Of a stretch of 64,000 bases of DNA, positions 36,860 through 46,500 are shown one piece after another (within the stretch, counting starts at the first letter, position 1; each line of letters starts with the position of its first letter). The stretch comes from Azospirillum brasilense (GTDB lineage: Bacteria; Pseudomonadota; Alphaproteobacteria; Azospirillales; Azospirillaceae): assembly GCF_001315015.1 (NCBI RefSeq), contig NZ_CP012914.1, forward strand, positions 1,856,501-1,920,500. The letters are read 5' to 3'. The translations under genes and the position numbers were made by a program. The notes beneath the pieces were generated by a model, which had not been told where the DNA came from, made no database searches, and saw nothing but the letters and a program-made list of their open reading frames with translations.

Positions 36860-37615
36860 CTATTGGGTCGCCTTGAACCCGGCTTCGAGCTTCGCCAGAA
36901 CCGCCGCGGCGTCCGGGGTCTTCTTCGACACGACTATGTAGACATCCAGGCTCTGGACCGGTGTCGCCTTCAGGTCGGCGAGCGTCTTCCCGCCCAGCGC
37001 CTGCTGCATGGGCAGCGAGTATTGCAGCAACGTCGGCGCCCGCCCGGCCTGGAGCAGTTGAAGCGCCTGATCGGCGGTGCGCGCGTCAACCATCTGCACC
37101 TTGTTGGCCGGGTCCTCCATCCAGGCGCGCCAGCCGCCGTAGGAATAGCCGTTCAGCGCGATGACCGCCTTGCCCGACAGATCCTCCTTCGCCTTCACCA
37201 CCGGGGCTTCGCCGATGCCGTAGGCGTTCAGCTCGATCCGGGCGATGGGGGCGGTGCTGATCAGCGTGGAACCGTCGAATTCCTTGACCGTGCGGATGCC
37301 CAGGAAGATGTTGAACTCGCCGTCCGCGATGCCGGAGAAGAGGCGGCGGGCCGGGGCCGATTCGGCGGTGTAGGCGATCCCAGCGGCCTTGGCGGCCTTG
37401 TCGAACGCCTCGATCAGGCTGCCCTTCGCGGCACCGCCGTCGGTCTGGGTGTAGGGAGGGAACTCCACATAGCCGAGCTTGACCCCGTCCGCCCGCGCCG
37501 TGGCGATCCCCGGAGCGACCATGCCGGCAACGGCTCCGACCATGGCACCGAACAGGCTGGCGAACACCCCGGCCCGCAGCGTCCGCCGGGCGCCTCCGGC
37601 AACATTCGCGATCAT
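36860..37615 (-). CDS. Periplasmic solute-binding protein (SBP_bac_3 type)
   Basis: 251 residues from MIANVAGGARR (AAGGGGAAG upstream). The signal peptide has a long hydrophobic core ending PGIATARA. The mature domain, VKLGYVEFPPYTQTDGGAAKG, then LIEAFDKAAKAAGI and FNIFLGIRTV, matches the family 3 (amino-acid-type) binding fold. No ABC permease or ATPase is nearby. The chemoreceptor gene follows after 60 bases, so the protein may present ligand to the receptor. The ligand is not readable from sequence. Confidence 0.8.
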   Translation of the reverse strand: MIANVAGGARRTLRAGVFASLFGAMVGAVAGMVAPGIATARADGVKLGYVEFPPYTQTDGGAAKGSLIEAFDKAAKAAGIAYTAESAPARRLFSGIADGEFNIFLGIRTVKEFDGSTLISTAPIARIELNAYGIGEAPVVKAKEDLSGKAVIALNGYSYGGWRAWMEDPANKVQMVDARTADQALQLLQAGRAPTLLQYSLPMQQALGGKTLADLKATPVQSLDVYIVVSKKTPDAAAVLAKLEAGFKATQ

Positions 37616-37838
37616 ACGGCTTCCCCTTGCTGTGTCGTTCCGCGCTCGCGTCGGCGCATACACCGCCTCATGCGAGTATTTTTCGGAAAACATACATCTT
37701 TCCGCGACGCGCCTCCACAAGGATAGGGCTGCAATATTGAAATCTGATGGCAGTCCTTAAACAATCCTGACCGGTTGCGGAAAGCCGGACGCCGGACATA
37801 AGCTGATCACCGTTTCCCTCCCGCAGAGGCGCCCTTCC

Positions 37839-39890
37839 GTGAACTCCGTCTTCCTGCCGACCGCCTGCCCGCACGATTGCCCGAGCACCTGCGCCCTCGA
37901 AGTGGAACAGGTCGCGCCGGACCGCATCGGCAAGGTCCGCGGGGCCGCCGCCAACAGCTACACGGCGGGCGTCATCTGCGCGAAGGTCAGCCGCTACGCG
38001 GAGCGCGTCCATTCCCCCGACCGGTTGAGGACGCCCTTGCGGCGCACCGGCCCCAAGGGGTCCGGCCAGTGGGCGGAGATCGGCTGGGACGAGGCGCTGG
38101 ACCGTATCGCCGACGCCTTCCTCGATGCGGAGCGCCGCCACGGCCCGGAAGCGGTCTGGCCCTACTTCTCATCCGGCACCATGGGGCTGGTGCAGCGCGG
38201 CGCCATCCAGCGGCTGCGCCATGCCAAAGGCTATTCGCGGCAGGTCAGCACGGTGTGCGACATGCCGGCCAACATGGGCTGGCTGGCCGGCCACGGCGAC
38301 ATCCGCGGCGCCGACCCGCGCGAGATGGCGGATAGCGACCTGATCGTGAACTGGGGCGGCAACCCGGTGGCGACCCAGGTGAACGTGATGACCCACGTCA
38401 GCCGCGCCCGAAAGGGCCGCGGGGCGAAACTGGTCACCATCGACCCCTACCGCACCGGCACGGCCGAGGTGTCGGACCTGCACCTGATGCTGCGCCCGGG
38501 CACCGACGGCGCGCTGGCCTGCGCGGTGATGCACGTCCTCTTCCGCGAAGGGCTGGCCGACCGCGCCTATCTCGACCGCTACGCCGCCGGTGCGGAGCGG
38601 CTGGAGGAGCATCTCGCCACCCGCACGCCGGAATGGGCGGCGGCGATCACCGGCCTGACGGTGGAGGAGATCGTCGCCTTCGCCCGCCTCTACGGAACCA
38701 CCAAGCGCAGCTACCTGCGGCTCGGCTACGGGCTGACGCGCGGCCGCAACGGGGCGGCGCAGATGCACACGGTGTCCTGCCTGCCGGTGGTCACCGGGGC
38801 ATGGGCGCACAAGGGCGGCGGGGCGCTCTACTGCTCCTTCGACATCTATCACATCGACCGCACCCTGTCGGAAGGGCTGGACCGGCTGGACACGTCGGTG
38901 CGCGGCTTCGACCATCCGCGCATCGGCGCGGTGCTGACCGGGGAGGACATCGCCAGCGGTCCCCCGGTCACCGCCATGCTGATCCAGAACACCAACCCGG
39001 CGGCGATCTGTCCGGACAGCGCCCGCGTGCGCCGCGGCTTCCTGCGCGACGACCTGTTCGTGGCGGTGCACGAGCAGTTCATGACCGACACGGCGCAGCT
39101 GGCCGACATCGTCATCCCCGCCACCACCTTCCTGGAGCACGACGACCTCTACCGCGGCGGCGGGCAGATGCACATCCTGATCGGCCGCAAGGTGATCGAG
39201 CCGCAGTTCGAATCGCGCGAGAACCACTGGGTGATTTCCGAGCTGGCGCGCCGCGTCGGCGCCGAGCATCCCGGCTTCGGCATGAGCGCGCTGGAGATCA
39301 TCGACTCCATGCTGAAGACCTCCGGCCTGACCGACGCCGCCACCCTGACCGGGCAGCGCTGGATCGACGCCCAGCCGGATTTCGAGACCTCGCATTTCCT
39401 GAACGGCTTCGCCTTCCCGGACGGGCGCTTCCGCTTCGCGCCCGACTGGGCGGCGCTCGGCCCCTACGGTGCTGGCCAGTTGCCGGACCTGCCGGACCAC
39501 ATGGCGCCGGGCCGTCCGGCCGACGCCGAGCATCCCTTCCGTCTCGTCACCGCCCCGGCGCGGCAGTTCCTCAATTCCAGCTTCACCGAGACGGTGACCG
39601 CCCAGCGCCGCGAAGGCCGTCCCACCGTCCTGATCCATCCGGAGGACGCGGCGGAGCTCGCCCTGGCCGACGGTGACGCCGTGCGCCTCGGCAACGGGTT
39701 GGGCAGCAGCGTCGTCCATGCCAAGCCCTTCGCCGGGGTGCCGCGCGGCGTGGTGATCGTGGAGGGCATCTGGCCGAACAGCGCCTTCCTGGAGGGGATC
39801 GGGATCAACACCCTGACCTCGCCCGAGCCGATCCCGCCGGCAGGCGGTGCGGCTTTCCACGACACGGCGGTGTGGCTGCGCGCCGCCTGA
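37839..39890 (+). CDS. Molybdopterin oxidoreductase family protein
   Basis: 683 residues with a GTG start. The N-terminal 4Fe-4S site is CPHDCPSTC...VICAK. The molybdopterin domains have TVCDMPANMGW, VNWGGNPVATQVN, TIDPYRTGTAEVSD, LRPGTDGALACAV, and a late IPATTFLEHDDLYRGGGQMH. The final dinucleotide-binding domain ends in the RREGRPTVLIHPEDAAEL region. This is the formate dehydrogenase/nitrate reductase superfamily, cytoplasmic since no Tat signal is present. No electron-transfer subunit is adjacent, so the substrate is unknown. Confidence 0.88.
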   Translation: MNSVFLPTACPHDCPSTCALEVEQVAPDRIGKVRGAAANSYTAGVICAKVSRYAERVHSPDRLRTPLRRTGPKGSGQWAEIGWDEALDRIADAFLDAERRHGPEAVWPYFSSGTMGLVQRGAIQRLRHAKGYSRQVSTVCDMPANMGWLAGHGDIRGADPREMADSDLIVNWGGNPVATQVNVMTHVSRARKGRGAKLVTIDPYRTGTAEVSDLHLMLRPGTDGALACAVMHVLFREGLADRAYLDRYAAGAERLEEHLATRTPEWAAAITGLTVEEIVAFARLYGTTKRSYLRLGYGLTRGRNGAAQMHTVSCLPVVTGAWAHKGGGALYCSFDIYHIDRTLSEGLDRLDTSVRGFDHPRIGAVLTGEDIASGPPVTAMLIQNTNPAAICPDSARVRRGFLRDDLFVAVHEQFMTDTAQLADIVIPATTFLEHDDLYRGGGQMHILIGRKVIEPQFESRENHWVISELARRVGAEHPGFGMSALEIIDSMLKTSGLTDAATLTGQRWIDAQPDFETSHFLNGFAFPDGRFRFAPDWAALGPYGAGQLPDLPDHMAPGRPADAEHPFRLVTAPARQFLNSSFTETVTAQRREGRPTVLIHPEDAAELALADGDAVRLGNGLGSSVVHAKPFAGVPRGVVIVEGIWPNSAFLEGIGINTLTSPEPIPPAGGAAFHDTAVWLRAA

Positions 39891-40007
39891 GCCCGCTCCT
39901 TTATCCATCACCGGACGTGATCCGTCCCATCTGAACAAATCATTTTTCACGATGGCCGGACTGTCCTAGCCTCCCTCCGCGGATCACCGAATGCGGAGGG
40001 CGGCGCG

Positions 40008-41102
40008 ATGCCGGTTCACACCACTCTGACCCAGCGCCTGGGCCTGTCCAACCCCATCGTCCAGGCCCCGATGGCCGGGGGCGCCGACACGGCGGACCTC
40101 GTCGCCGCGGTGGGCGAAGCCGGCGGCATCGGCTTCGTCGGGGCGGCCTATCTGTCCCCGGAGCAGATCGCCGAGCGTGCGCGGGCGATCCGTGCCCGGA
40201 CCTCCCGCCCCTTCGGGATCAACCTGTTCGCCCCCCTGCCCGCGCCCGAAGCCCCGGACGCCGGAAGGATGGACGCGGCGGTCGCTGCCATCGCGCGCCA
40301 CCACGTCGATCTCGGCCTGCCCGCCCCCGGCACGCCGGCCTTGGGCGCCGACGGCTTCGCCGCCCAACTGGCCGCGGCGCTGGACTGCGGGGCGTCGGCC
40401 TTCAGCTTCACCTTCGGCATCCCACCCGCCGACGCGCTGGCCGCCATCAAGGCGCGGGGCATGCTCCTGATCGGCACGGCGACCGGCGTCGAGGAGGCCG
40501 TTGCGCTGGAACGGGCCGGCATGGATGCCGTGATCGCCCAAGGAGCCGAGGCCGGCGGGCACCGCGGCAGCTTCGCCACCGGTCCTGGAGAGGTGGATTT
40601 CGCCGCCGGACTGGTCGGCACCATGGCGCTGGTTCCGCAGGTGGCGGACGCGGTGGAGCTGCCGGTGCTGGCCTCTGGCGGCATCATGGACGGGCGCGGC
40701 ATCGCGGCGGCCCTGGCTCTGGGGGCCGCCGGCGTGCAGATGGGCACCGCCTTCCTGACCTGCGCGGAGGCCGGCATCCCCGAGGCGCACAAGCAGGCGA
40801 TCCTCGACGCCCGCGAGACGCAGACGCGCGTGACCCGCGCCTTTTCGGGCCGCCCGGCGCGCGGGATCGTCAACCGGGTCATGGAGGACATTGCGGACGG
40901 CGCCGCCCTGCCCTTCCCCCTTCAGAACGTCCTGACCCGCCCGATGCGCACCGCCGCCGCGCAGCAGGGCCGGGCGGAGTTCCTGTCGCTGTGGGCCGGA
41001 CAGGGCGTCCGCCTCGCGCGGCGGCAGACGGCGGCGGAATTGATGACGCGGCTTGTCGACGAAACCGACGCCGCGGTCCGGCGCCTGACGGGGATCACCT
41101 GA
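40008..41102 (+). CDS. Nitronate monooxygenase
   Basis: 364 residues, TIM barrel with FMN. NPIVQAPMAGGADTADLVAAVGEAGGIGFVG is the N-terminal signature, AEAGGHRGSF carries the catalytic His, and LASGGIMDGRGIAAALALGAAGVQMGTAFL is the phosphate-binding end. It oxidises alkyl nitronates (propionate-3-nitronate type). A gap of 117 bases separates it from the molybdopterin enzyme; co-transcription is possible. Enoyl-ACP reductase FabK-type members share the fold, but the His motif favours NMO. Confidence 0.9.
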   Translation: MPVHTTLTQRLGLSNPIVQAPMAGGADTADLVAAVGEAGGIGFVGAAYLSPEQIAERARAIRARTSRPFGINLFAPLPAPEAPDAGRMDAAVAAIARHHVDLGLPAPGTPALGADGFAAQLAAALDCGASAFSFTFGIPPADALAAIKARGMLLIGTATGVEEAVALERAGMDAVIAQGAEAGGHRGSFATGPGEVDFAAGLVGTMALVPQVADAVELPVLASGGIMDGRGIAAALALGAAGVQMGTAFLTCAEAGIPEAHKQAILDARETQTRVTRAFSGRPARGIVNRVMEDIADGAALPFPLQNVLTRPMRTAAAQQGRAEFLSLWAGQGVRLARRQTAAELMTRLVDETDAAVRRLTGIT

Positions 41103-41123
41103 TGATTACCTGATGGGCGGCGC

Positions 41124-42185
41124 TCAGCCCGCCACCGTCCCCTCCGCGCAGACGCGGTTGCGCCCGCCGCGCTTGGCTGTGTAGAGCGCATCGTCGGCGC
41201 GGCGCATCAGGGCCAGCAGATCCTCACCGGGACGGTATTCGGCCGCCCCGACCGACAGGGTGACCGAACCGTAATTGGCGTTGCGCGTCCGGTTGATGAT
41301 CTGCCGCGACCCCACGGAGGCGCGAAGCTGCTCGGCCACCTTCAGCGCGTTGGCAAGGGCGGTGTGGGGCAGGATGACGCTGAACTCCTCACCGCCGTAG
41401 CGGGCGACGGTGTCGCGCCCCTTCACCCCTTCGGTCAAAACCTTGGCGACCAGTTTCAGCACATGGTCGCCGACGAGATGGCCGTGGGTGTCGTTGAAGC
41501 GCTTGAAATGATCGATGTCCACCATCAGCAGGGTCATCGGCATTCCAGTCTGCGCCGCGTCCTCCGCGGCGGAGGCCAGCGCCAGATCGAATCCGCGCCG
41601 GTTGGCGATGCCGGTCAGCCCGTCGGTCATCGCCTCCCGCCGCGCCGAATCCAGAACCACGCGCAGCTCGGCCAATTGCTGGCTGGATTCGAGGAGCTGG
41701 CTTTGCAGACGGGTCTGGCGGTCCACGATGGCGGTCGTCTCCGCCGCGATGGCCGCCACCATGGCGCGCAGCTCGGCCAGGCTCATCGGCTGGTCCAGCT
41801 CCCCCCGGAAGCCGGCCAGCGCCTGCCCGTAGCGATCGGTTTCCGATCCGACGCTGCCCAGCTGATCGAGGATGCGTCCCAAGGCGACTCGCGCCCGTTC
41901 CGACGTTTCGCGGATGGCCTGGGCTTCGGCGTCCAGCGTGAAGAAGCGTTTGTACAGCTCGTCGCAATGGCTTTGCGACAACGTGGCACCGTCGCGCTGG
42001 GCCAGTTCGATGGCGCGCGTCAGGTCCGGATTCTGACCGCCGAAATAGGCGTACCAGAGGGTGAAATTCTCCGGATTCGGCAACAATCCATTGGCGTCAA
42101 TCCGATCCATGGCACGAACAGCGAGGATCCGCGCCGTCTCGAAATCCTCTTCGCCCGCCATTTCCGCCGCCTTTCCATCGCTCAT
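41124..42185 (-). CDS. Diguanylate cyclase (GGDEF)
   Basis: 353 residues, soluble. The N-terminal 180 residues are helical (FETARILAVRAMDRI, CDELYKRFFTLDAEAQAI) with a coiled coil leading into the cyclase. The GGDEF domain has DGLTGIANRRGFDLAL, MVDIDHFKRFNDTHGHLVGD and the active-site loop ARYGGEEF, so it should make c-di-GMP. The inhibitory I-site is KGRD in place of RxxD, so product inhibition may be weak. It is convergent with the nitronate monooxygenase gene. Confidence 0.93.
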   Translation of the reverse strand: MSDGKAAEMAGEEDFETARILAVRAMDRIDANGLLPNPENFTLWYAYFGGQNPDLTRAIELAQRDGATLSQSHCDELYKRFFTLDAEAQAIRETSERARVALGRILDQLGSVGSETDRYGQALAGFRGELDQPMSLAELRAMVAAIAAETTAIVDRQTRLQSQLLESSQQLAELRVVLDSARREAMTDGLTGIANRRGFDLALASAAEDAAQTGMPMTLLMVDIDHFKRFNDTHGHLVGDHVLKLVAKVLTEGVKGRDTVARYGGEEFSVILPHTALANALKVAEQLRASVGSRQIINRTRNANYGSVTLSVGAAEYRPGEDLLALMRRADDALYTAKRGGRNRVCAEGTVAG

Positions 42186-42280
42186 TGGAAAAAAGCTACC
42201 GCAGCGGGAAAGAGGCGGGCAAGCAACTTTGGAGTAAGGTCATTATATTACAGGTGATCGGAAATATACTTCCCCGCGGA

Positions 42281-42793
42281 TCAGTTGCACTGGCCCAGCG
42301 ATTTCTCGGCGCAGACCGTCGTGCCGTCGATCCAGATCGCCCCGGACAGATCGGCGTGCCGCAGGTCCGCACCGCCCAGCCGCGCCCCGGTGAAGTCGGC
42401 CTTTTGCAGGATCGCGTTCACCAGCTTTGCGTTGCGCAGGTCCGCTTCCTTCAGTGACGCCCCAGTCAGGTCGGCGCGGGTGAAGTCGGCCTCGATCAGA
42501 CGGGCACCGTCCAGCTTCACACCCGGCATGGTGGCGCTGAAGAATTTCGCGCGATAGCTGTCGGTCTCCGACAGGTCGGCGTCCTTCAGGGTGGACCGCT
42601 GGAAGGTGGCGTCGCGCAGCATCGCCCCGGACAGCTTCGCCGACGACAGATCGCGCCCGTCGAAGTAGCAGCGGCGCCAGTTCACCTTCGGCTGCGCCGG
42701 GTCGGTGCATTCGGCCAGAGCGATGGAGGGGACCAGGGCTGTGCCCAGGAAGGTGGCAAGTACCGCGAAGGCGGCGAAAATTGTCGTCTTCAT
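42281..42793 (-). CDS. Exported pentapeptide-repeat protein
   Basis: 170 residues. Signal peptide MKTTIFAAFAVLATFLG...IALA is followed by a Cys-containing start (ECTDPAQPKVNWRRCYFDG). Then come about 18 A(D/N)LxX repeats (DLSSAKLSGAMLRDATF, ADFTRADLTGASLKEADL) and a C-terminal CAEKSLGQCN. The four Cys may form disulfides capping the beta helix. No enzymatic domain is present. It is read alone; the GGDEF gene follows downstream on the same strand. Confidence 0.88.
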   Translation of the reverse strand: MKTTIFAAFAVLATFLGTALVPSIALAECTDPAQPKVNWRRCYFDGRDLSSAKLSGAMLRDATFQRSTLKDADLSETDSYRAKFFSATMPGVKLDGARLIEADFTRADLTGASLKEADLRNAKLVNAILQKADFTGARLGGADLRHADLSGAIWIDGTTVCAEKSLGQCN

Positions 42794-42873
42794 GCGCAAA
42801 CAGATAGTGTCGCGCAGGCCGAATAACAGAGGGTCTGGCGCAACAAAAGGCCGCGGTGGGCAGCGACTAACCG

Positions 42874-43368
42874 TCACGCCCCCTTCGGAGTCCGCAACCC
42901 GACCGAACGACCGGCCTGCGGCGGCACGGGCAGAGTGGCGTGCTCCGCCACGGTGCGCGTCAGCCGCTCCGCGGTTTCCGGAGCCAGCGGCACCGAACGG
43001 CGCTCCGCCAGATCGACATGGAGCAGAACGAATTCCGCCGTAGCGGCGAGGAATCCGTCCTCCTCATGGCGCATCTCGTGGAACAGATGCAGCCGCTTGG
43101 CGTCCGCACCGAGGACCAGAGAGGTGAAAGTCAGCCCGTCACCCTCCGTGACCTCGCGGGCATAGGTCAGGTGCGCCTCCACCGCGAACATCGACCGCCC
43201 CTCGCCCTCCGCGTATGCCTTGCCGATCTCGAAATGGTCGAGTACGGCGTCGGTCGCATGGTCGAAGGCGAGCAGGTAATAGGCCACGTTCATGTGGCCG
43301 TTGTAGTCGATCCACTCCGGGCGGACGGTTTCCCGGTGCAGGCGAAGCGGGGTGGGCGAATGGTTCAT
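42874..43368 (-). CDS. Hotdog-fold acyl-CoA thioesterase
   Basis: 164 residues from MNHSPTPLRLHRETV. RPEWIDYNGHMNVAYYLLAFDHATD is the 4HBT/YbgC signature with the catalytic-type Asp near HMNVAYY, and FAVEAHLTYAREV and ATAEFVLLHVDLAERRS are the later strands. It hydrolyses acyl-CoA thioesters; the chain length cannot be read. The ATG at 43366-43368 is close to a GAGGG; a longer form from 43464 is possible. Confidence 0.85.
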   Translation of the reverse strand: MNHSPTPLRLHRETVRPEWIDYNGHMNVAYYLLAFDHATDAVLDHFEIGKAYAEGEGRSMFAVEAHLTYAREVTEGDGLTFTSLVLGADAKRLHLFHEMRHEEDGFLAATAEFVLLHVDLAERRSVPLAPETAERLTRTVAEHATLPVPPQAGRSVGLRTPKGA

Positions 43369-43509
43369 GCCCTCAAGGATAAGCGATGCCGCTGCGGTTT
43401 GGGAACCGGCTTGGATGGCCCGCCAAGCCGGTTCCGACCATCCTGAAGACGCCTCCTTCCCCATTGCGACACGGTAAAGGAGGCGATGCCCCGGTTCAGG
43501 CGCTCCGCG

Positions 43510-46500
43510 TCACACGCTGAAGTACTTCGCCCGCGGGTGGTGCAGGACGATGGCCGACGTGCTCTGCTCCGGGTGGAGCTGGTGCTCGTCGGACATCTCC
43601 ACGCCGATCCGCCCGGCGTCGAGGAGCGTCAGAAGCTGCTCCTGATCGGCGAGGTTCGGGCAGGCCGGGTAGCCGAAGCTGTAGCGGCTGCCGCGGTAGG
43701 CCTGCTGCAGCAGCTTCTCCTTGTCGCGGCTGTCCTCGGCGCCGTAGCCCAGCTCGGCGCGGATGCGGGCGTGGACATATTCCGCCATCGCCTCGGTCAT
43801 CTCCACCGACAGGCCGTGCAGGTAGAGATAGTCCTGATAGCGGTTCTCGGCGAACCACTCCCGTGCCACCTCGGCGCAGTGCTGGCCCATGGTGACGATC
43901 TGCAGGCCCAGCACGTCGCGCTCGCCGTCGTTCACGTCGCGCAGGAAGTCGGCGATGCACTCGCCGTCCTCCTTGGCCTGACGCGGCAGGGTGAAGCGCG
44001 CGACCTCGCTGGTTCCGTCTTCGGCGAACAGGATGACGTCGTCGCCGTCGGCCGCCGCCTTCCAGTAGCCGTAGACCGCCTGGGGCCGCAGGATTTCCTC
44101 CTTCGCAGCGATCTGGAGGATGCGGTCGAGCACCGGGCGAAGCTCCTTCTTCGCCCATTCCTTGAACTCCTCGAAGGACTTGCCGTCCTTCCGATAGCCC
44201 CACTGGAGCTGGTAGAGCATGCGCTCGTTCAGGTAGGTCACCAGCGTCTTCAGCGGCACATGCTCGATGACCTTCGGCCCCCAGAAGGGTGGCGTCGGCA
44301 CCGGCACGCCTTCGGCCAGACGGGCGCGGCGGGCGCGGGCGGCATCCTTGTCCACCGGACCGACCGTGGCGCTCGTCGCCTGACCGAGCACGCGGCGGCG
44401 GTTGACCGCCCGCCCCGCCCGCTTGGCCTGCTGAATGGCGAGCTGCTGGTCGAAGCTGCCGCCCACCACCTGATCCATCAGGGTCAACCCGTCGAAGGCG
44501 TCGCCGGCATAGGCCACGCGGCCCGAGCCGTAGGAGGCCACGCAATCCGTCTCCACATAGGCGCGGGTCAGCGCGGCACCGCCGAGCAGGACCGGAACCT
44601 CCAGCCCCTCGCGGGTCATCTCCTCCAGGTTCTCGCGCATGACGACGGTGGACTTGACCAGCAGGCCGGACATGCCGACGGCGTCGGCCTTGTGCTCCTT
44701 CGCCGCCTGGATGATCGCGCCGATCGGCTGCTTGATGCCCAGATTGACGACCTTGTAGCCGTTGTTGGTCAGGATGATGTCCACGAGATTCTTGCCGATG
44801 TCGTGGACGTCGCCCTTCACGGTGGCCAACACCATGGTGCCCTTCTGCTGGCCGTCCGCCTTTTCCATGTGCGGCTCCAGCCAAGCGACGGAAGCCTTCA
44901 TGGTTTCCGCCGACTGGAGCACGAACGGAAGCTGCATCTTCCCGGCGCCGAACAGCTCGCCCACCACCTTCATGCCGTCCAGCAGATAGGTGTTGATGAT
45001 CTCCAGCGGCGAATGCGTCTTCATCGCTTCGGCGAGATCGTCCTCCAGACCGGTGCGGTCGCCATCGACGACGCGCTCCTTCAGCCGCTCCTCGACCGTC
45101 TCGGCGCGGGCCTTCTTCTTGGCGTCCGCGGCCTTGCGGCCCTCGAACAGGGCGATGAAGGCCTGCAGCGGGTCATACCCTTCCGCACGGCGGTCGAAGA
45201 TCAGGTCCTCGGCGGTCTTGACCTCCTTTTCGGGGATCAGGTGCAGCGGCATGATCTTCGACACATGCACGATGGCGCCGGTCATGCCGCGCTTCACCGC
45301 GTGGTCGAGGAAGACCGAGTTCAGGACGTGGCGGGCCGCGGCGTTCAGGCCGAAGGAGACGTTGGACAGGCCCAGGATGATCTGGCAACCGGGCATCTCG
45401 CGGCTGATCGTCTCGATGCCCTCCAGCGTCCAGATGGCCAGCTTGCGGTCGTCCTCGTTGCCGGTGGCGATGGTGAAGGTCAGCGGGTCGAACAGCAGGT
45501 CGTGGGCCGGCAGGCCGAACTCGTTGACCGCCAGATCATAGAGGCGCTTGGCGATGGCGAGCTTGCGCTCCGGCGTCTTCGCCATGCCCTCCTCGTCGAT
45601 GGTCAGCGCGATCACCGCCGCGCCGAACTTCTTGGCGAGCGCGAGGCGCTTGCGGGCCGGCTCCTCGCCGTCCTCGAAGTTGATGGAGTTGAGGATCGCC
45701 TTGCCGCCGTAGAGCGCCAGCGCCTTCTCCAGCACGATGTATTCGGTGGAGTCGATGACCAGCGGGGCGGTGACCGAGCCGGCGAAGCGCTGCACGACGG
45801 CCTGCATCTCCGCCACCTCGTCGCGGCCGACGAAGGCGGTGCAGACGTCCAGCGTGTGCGAGCCTTCCTTCACCTGCTCGCGGGCCATCTCGACGCAGCC
45901 GTCCCAGTCGTTCTTCTCCTGAAGCTCGCGCCATTTCTTGGAGCCGTTGGCGTTGCAGCGCTCGCCGATGGCGAAGAAGGCGTTCTCCTGGCGCAGCGTG
46001 ACCTGGGAATAGAGCGAGGCGACCGCGGGCACCCAATGGACCGTGCGGCCCTTGGGATTCGGGCGGTGCGACCCGGCCGGGGCCAGCTTGCGCAGCATCT
46101 GGTTCGCCGCGGCGATGTGCGGGACGTTGGTGCCGCAGCAGCCGCCGACGAGATTCACCCCGTCCTCGGTCACAAAGCGCTCCAGCCAGTGGGCGAAGTC
46201 GTCGGCGCGCAGCGGGTAGTGCGTCTTGCCGTCGACCAGCTCCGGCAGGCCGGCGTTCGGCTGCACGGAGACGAGGCCCGGCCAGTTCTCGGTCAGCCAC
46301 TTCACATGCTCGCTCATCTCCAGCGGGCCGGTGGCGCAGTTCAGCCCCATCAGCGGCACGTCCAGCGCCTGGATCACCGTGGCCGCCGCCGCGATGTCGG
46401 TGCCGACCAGCAGCGTGCCCGTGGTCTCAACCGTCACCTGGACGAAGACCGGCGTGTCGCTTCCCGCCTCGGCGCGGGCGCGCTTGATGCCGTTGACGGC

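Noticed and set aside
34793..37726. 977-codon plus-strand frame across the yjdM, MCP and binding-protein genes
   Set aside because: It is antisense to three well-supported genes and shows the Arg/Gly/Asp-rich pattern of shadow frames.
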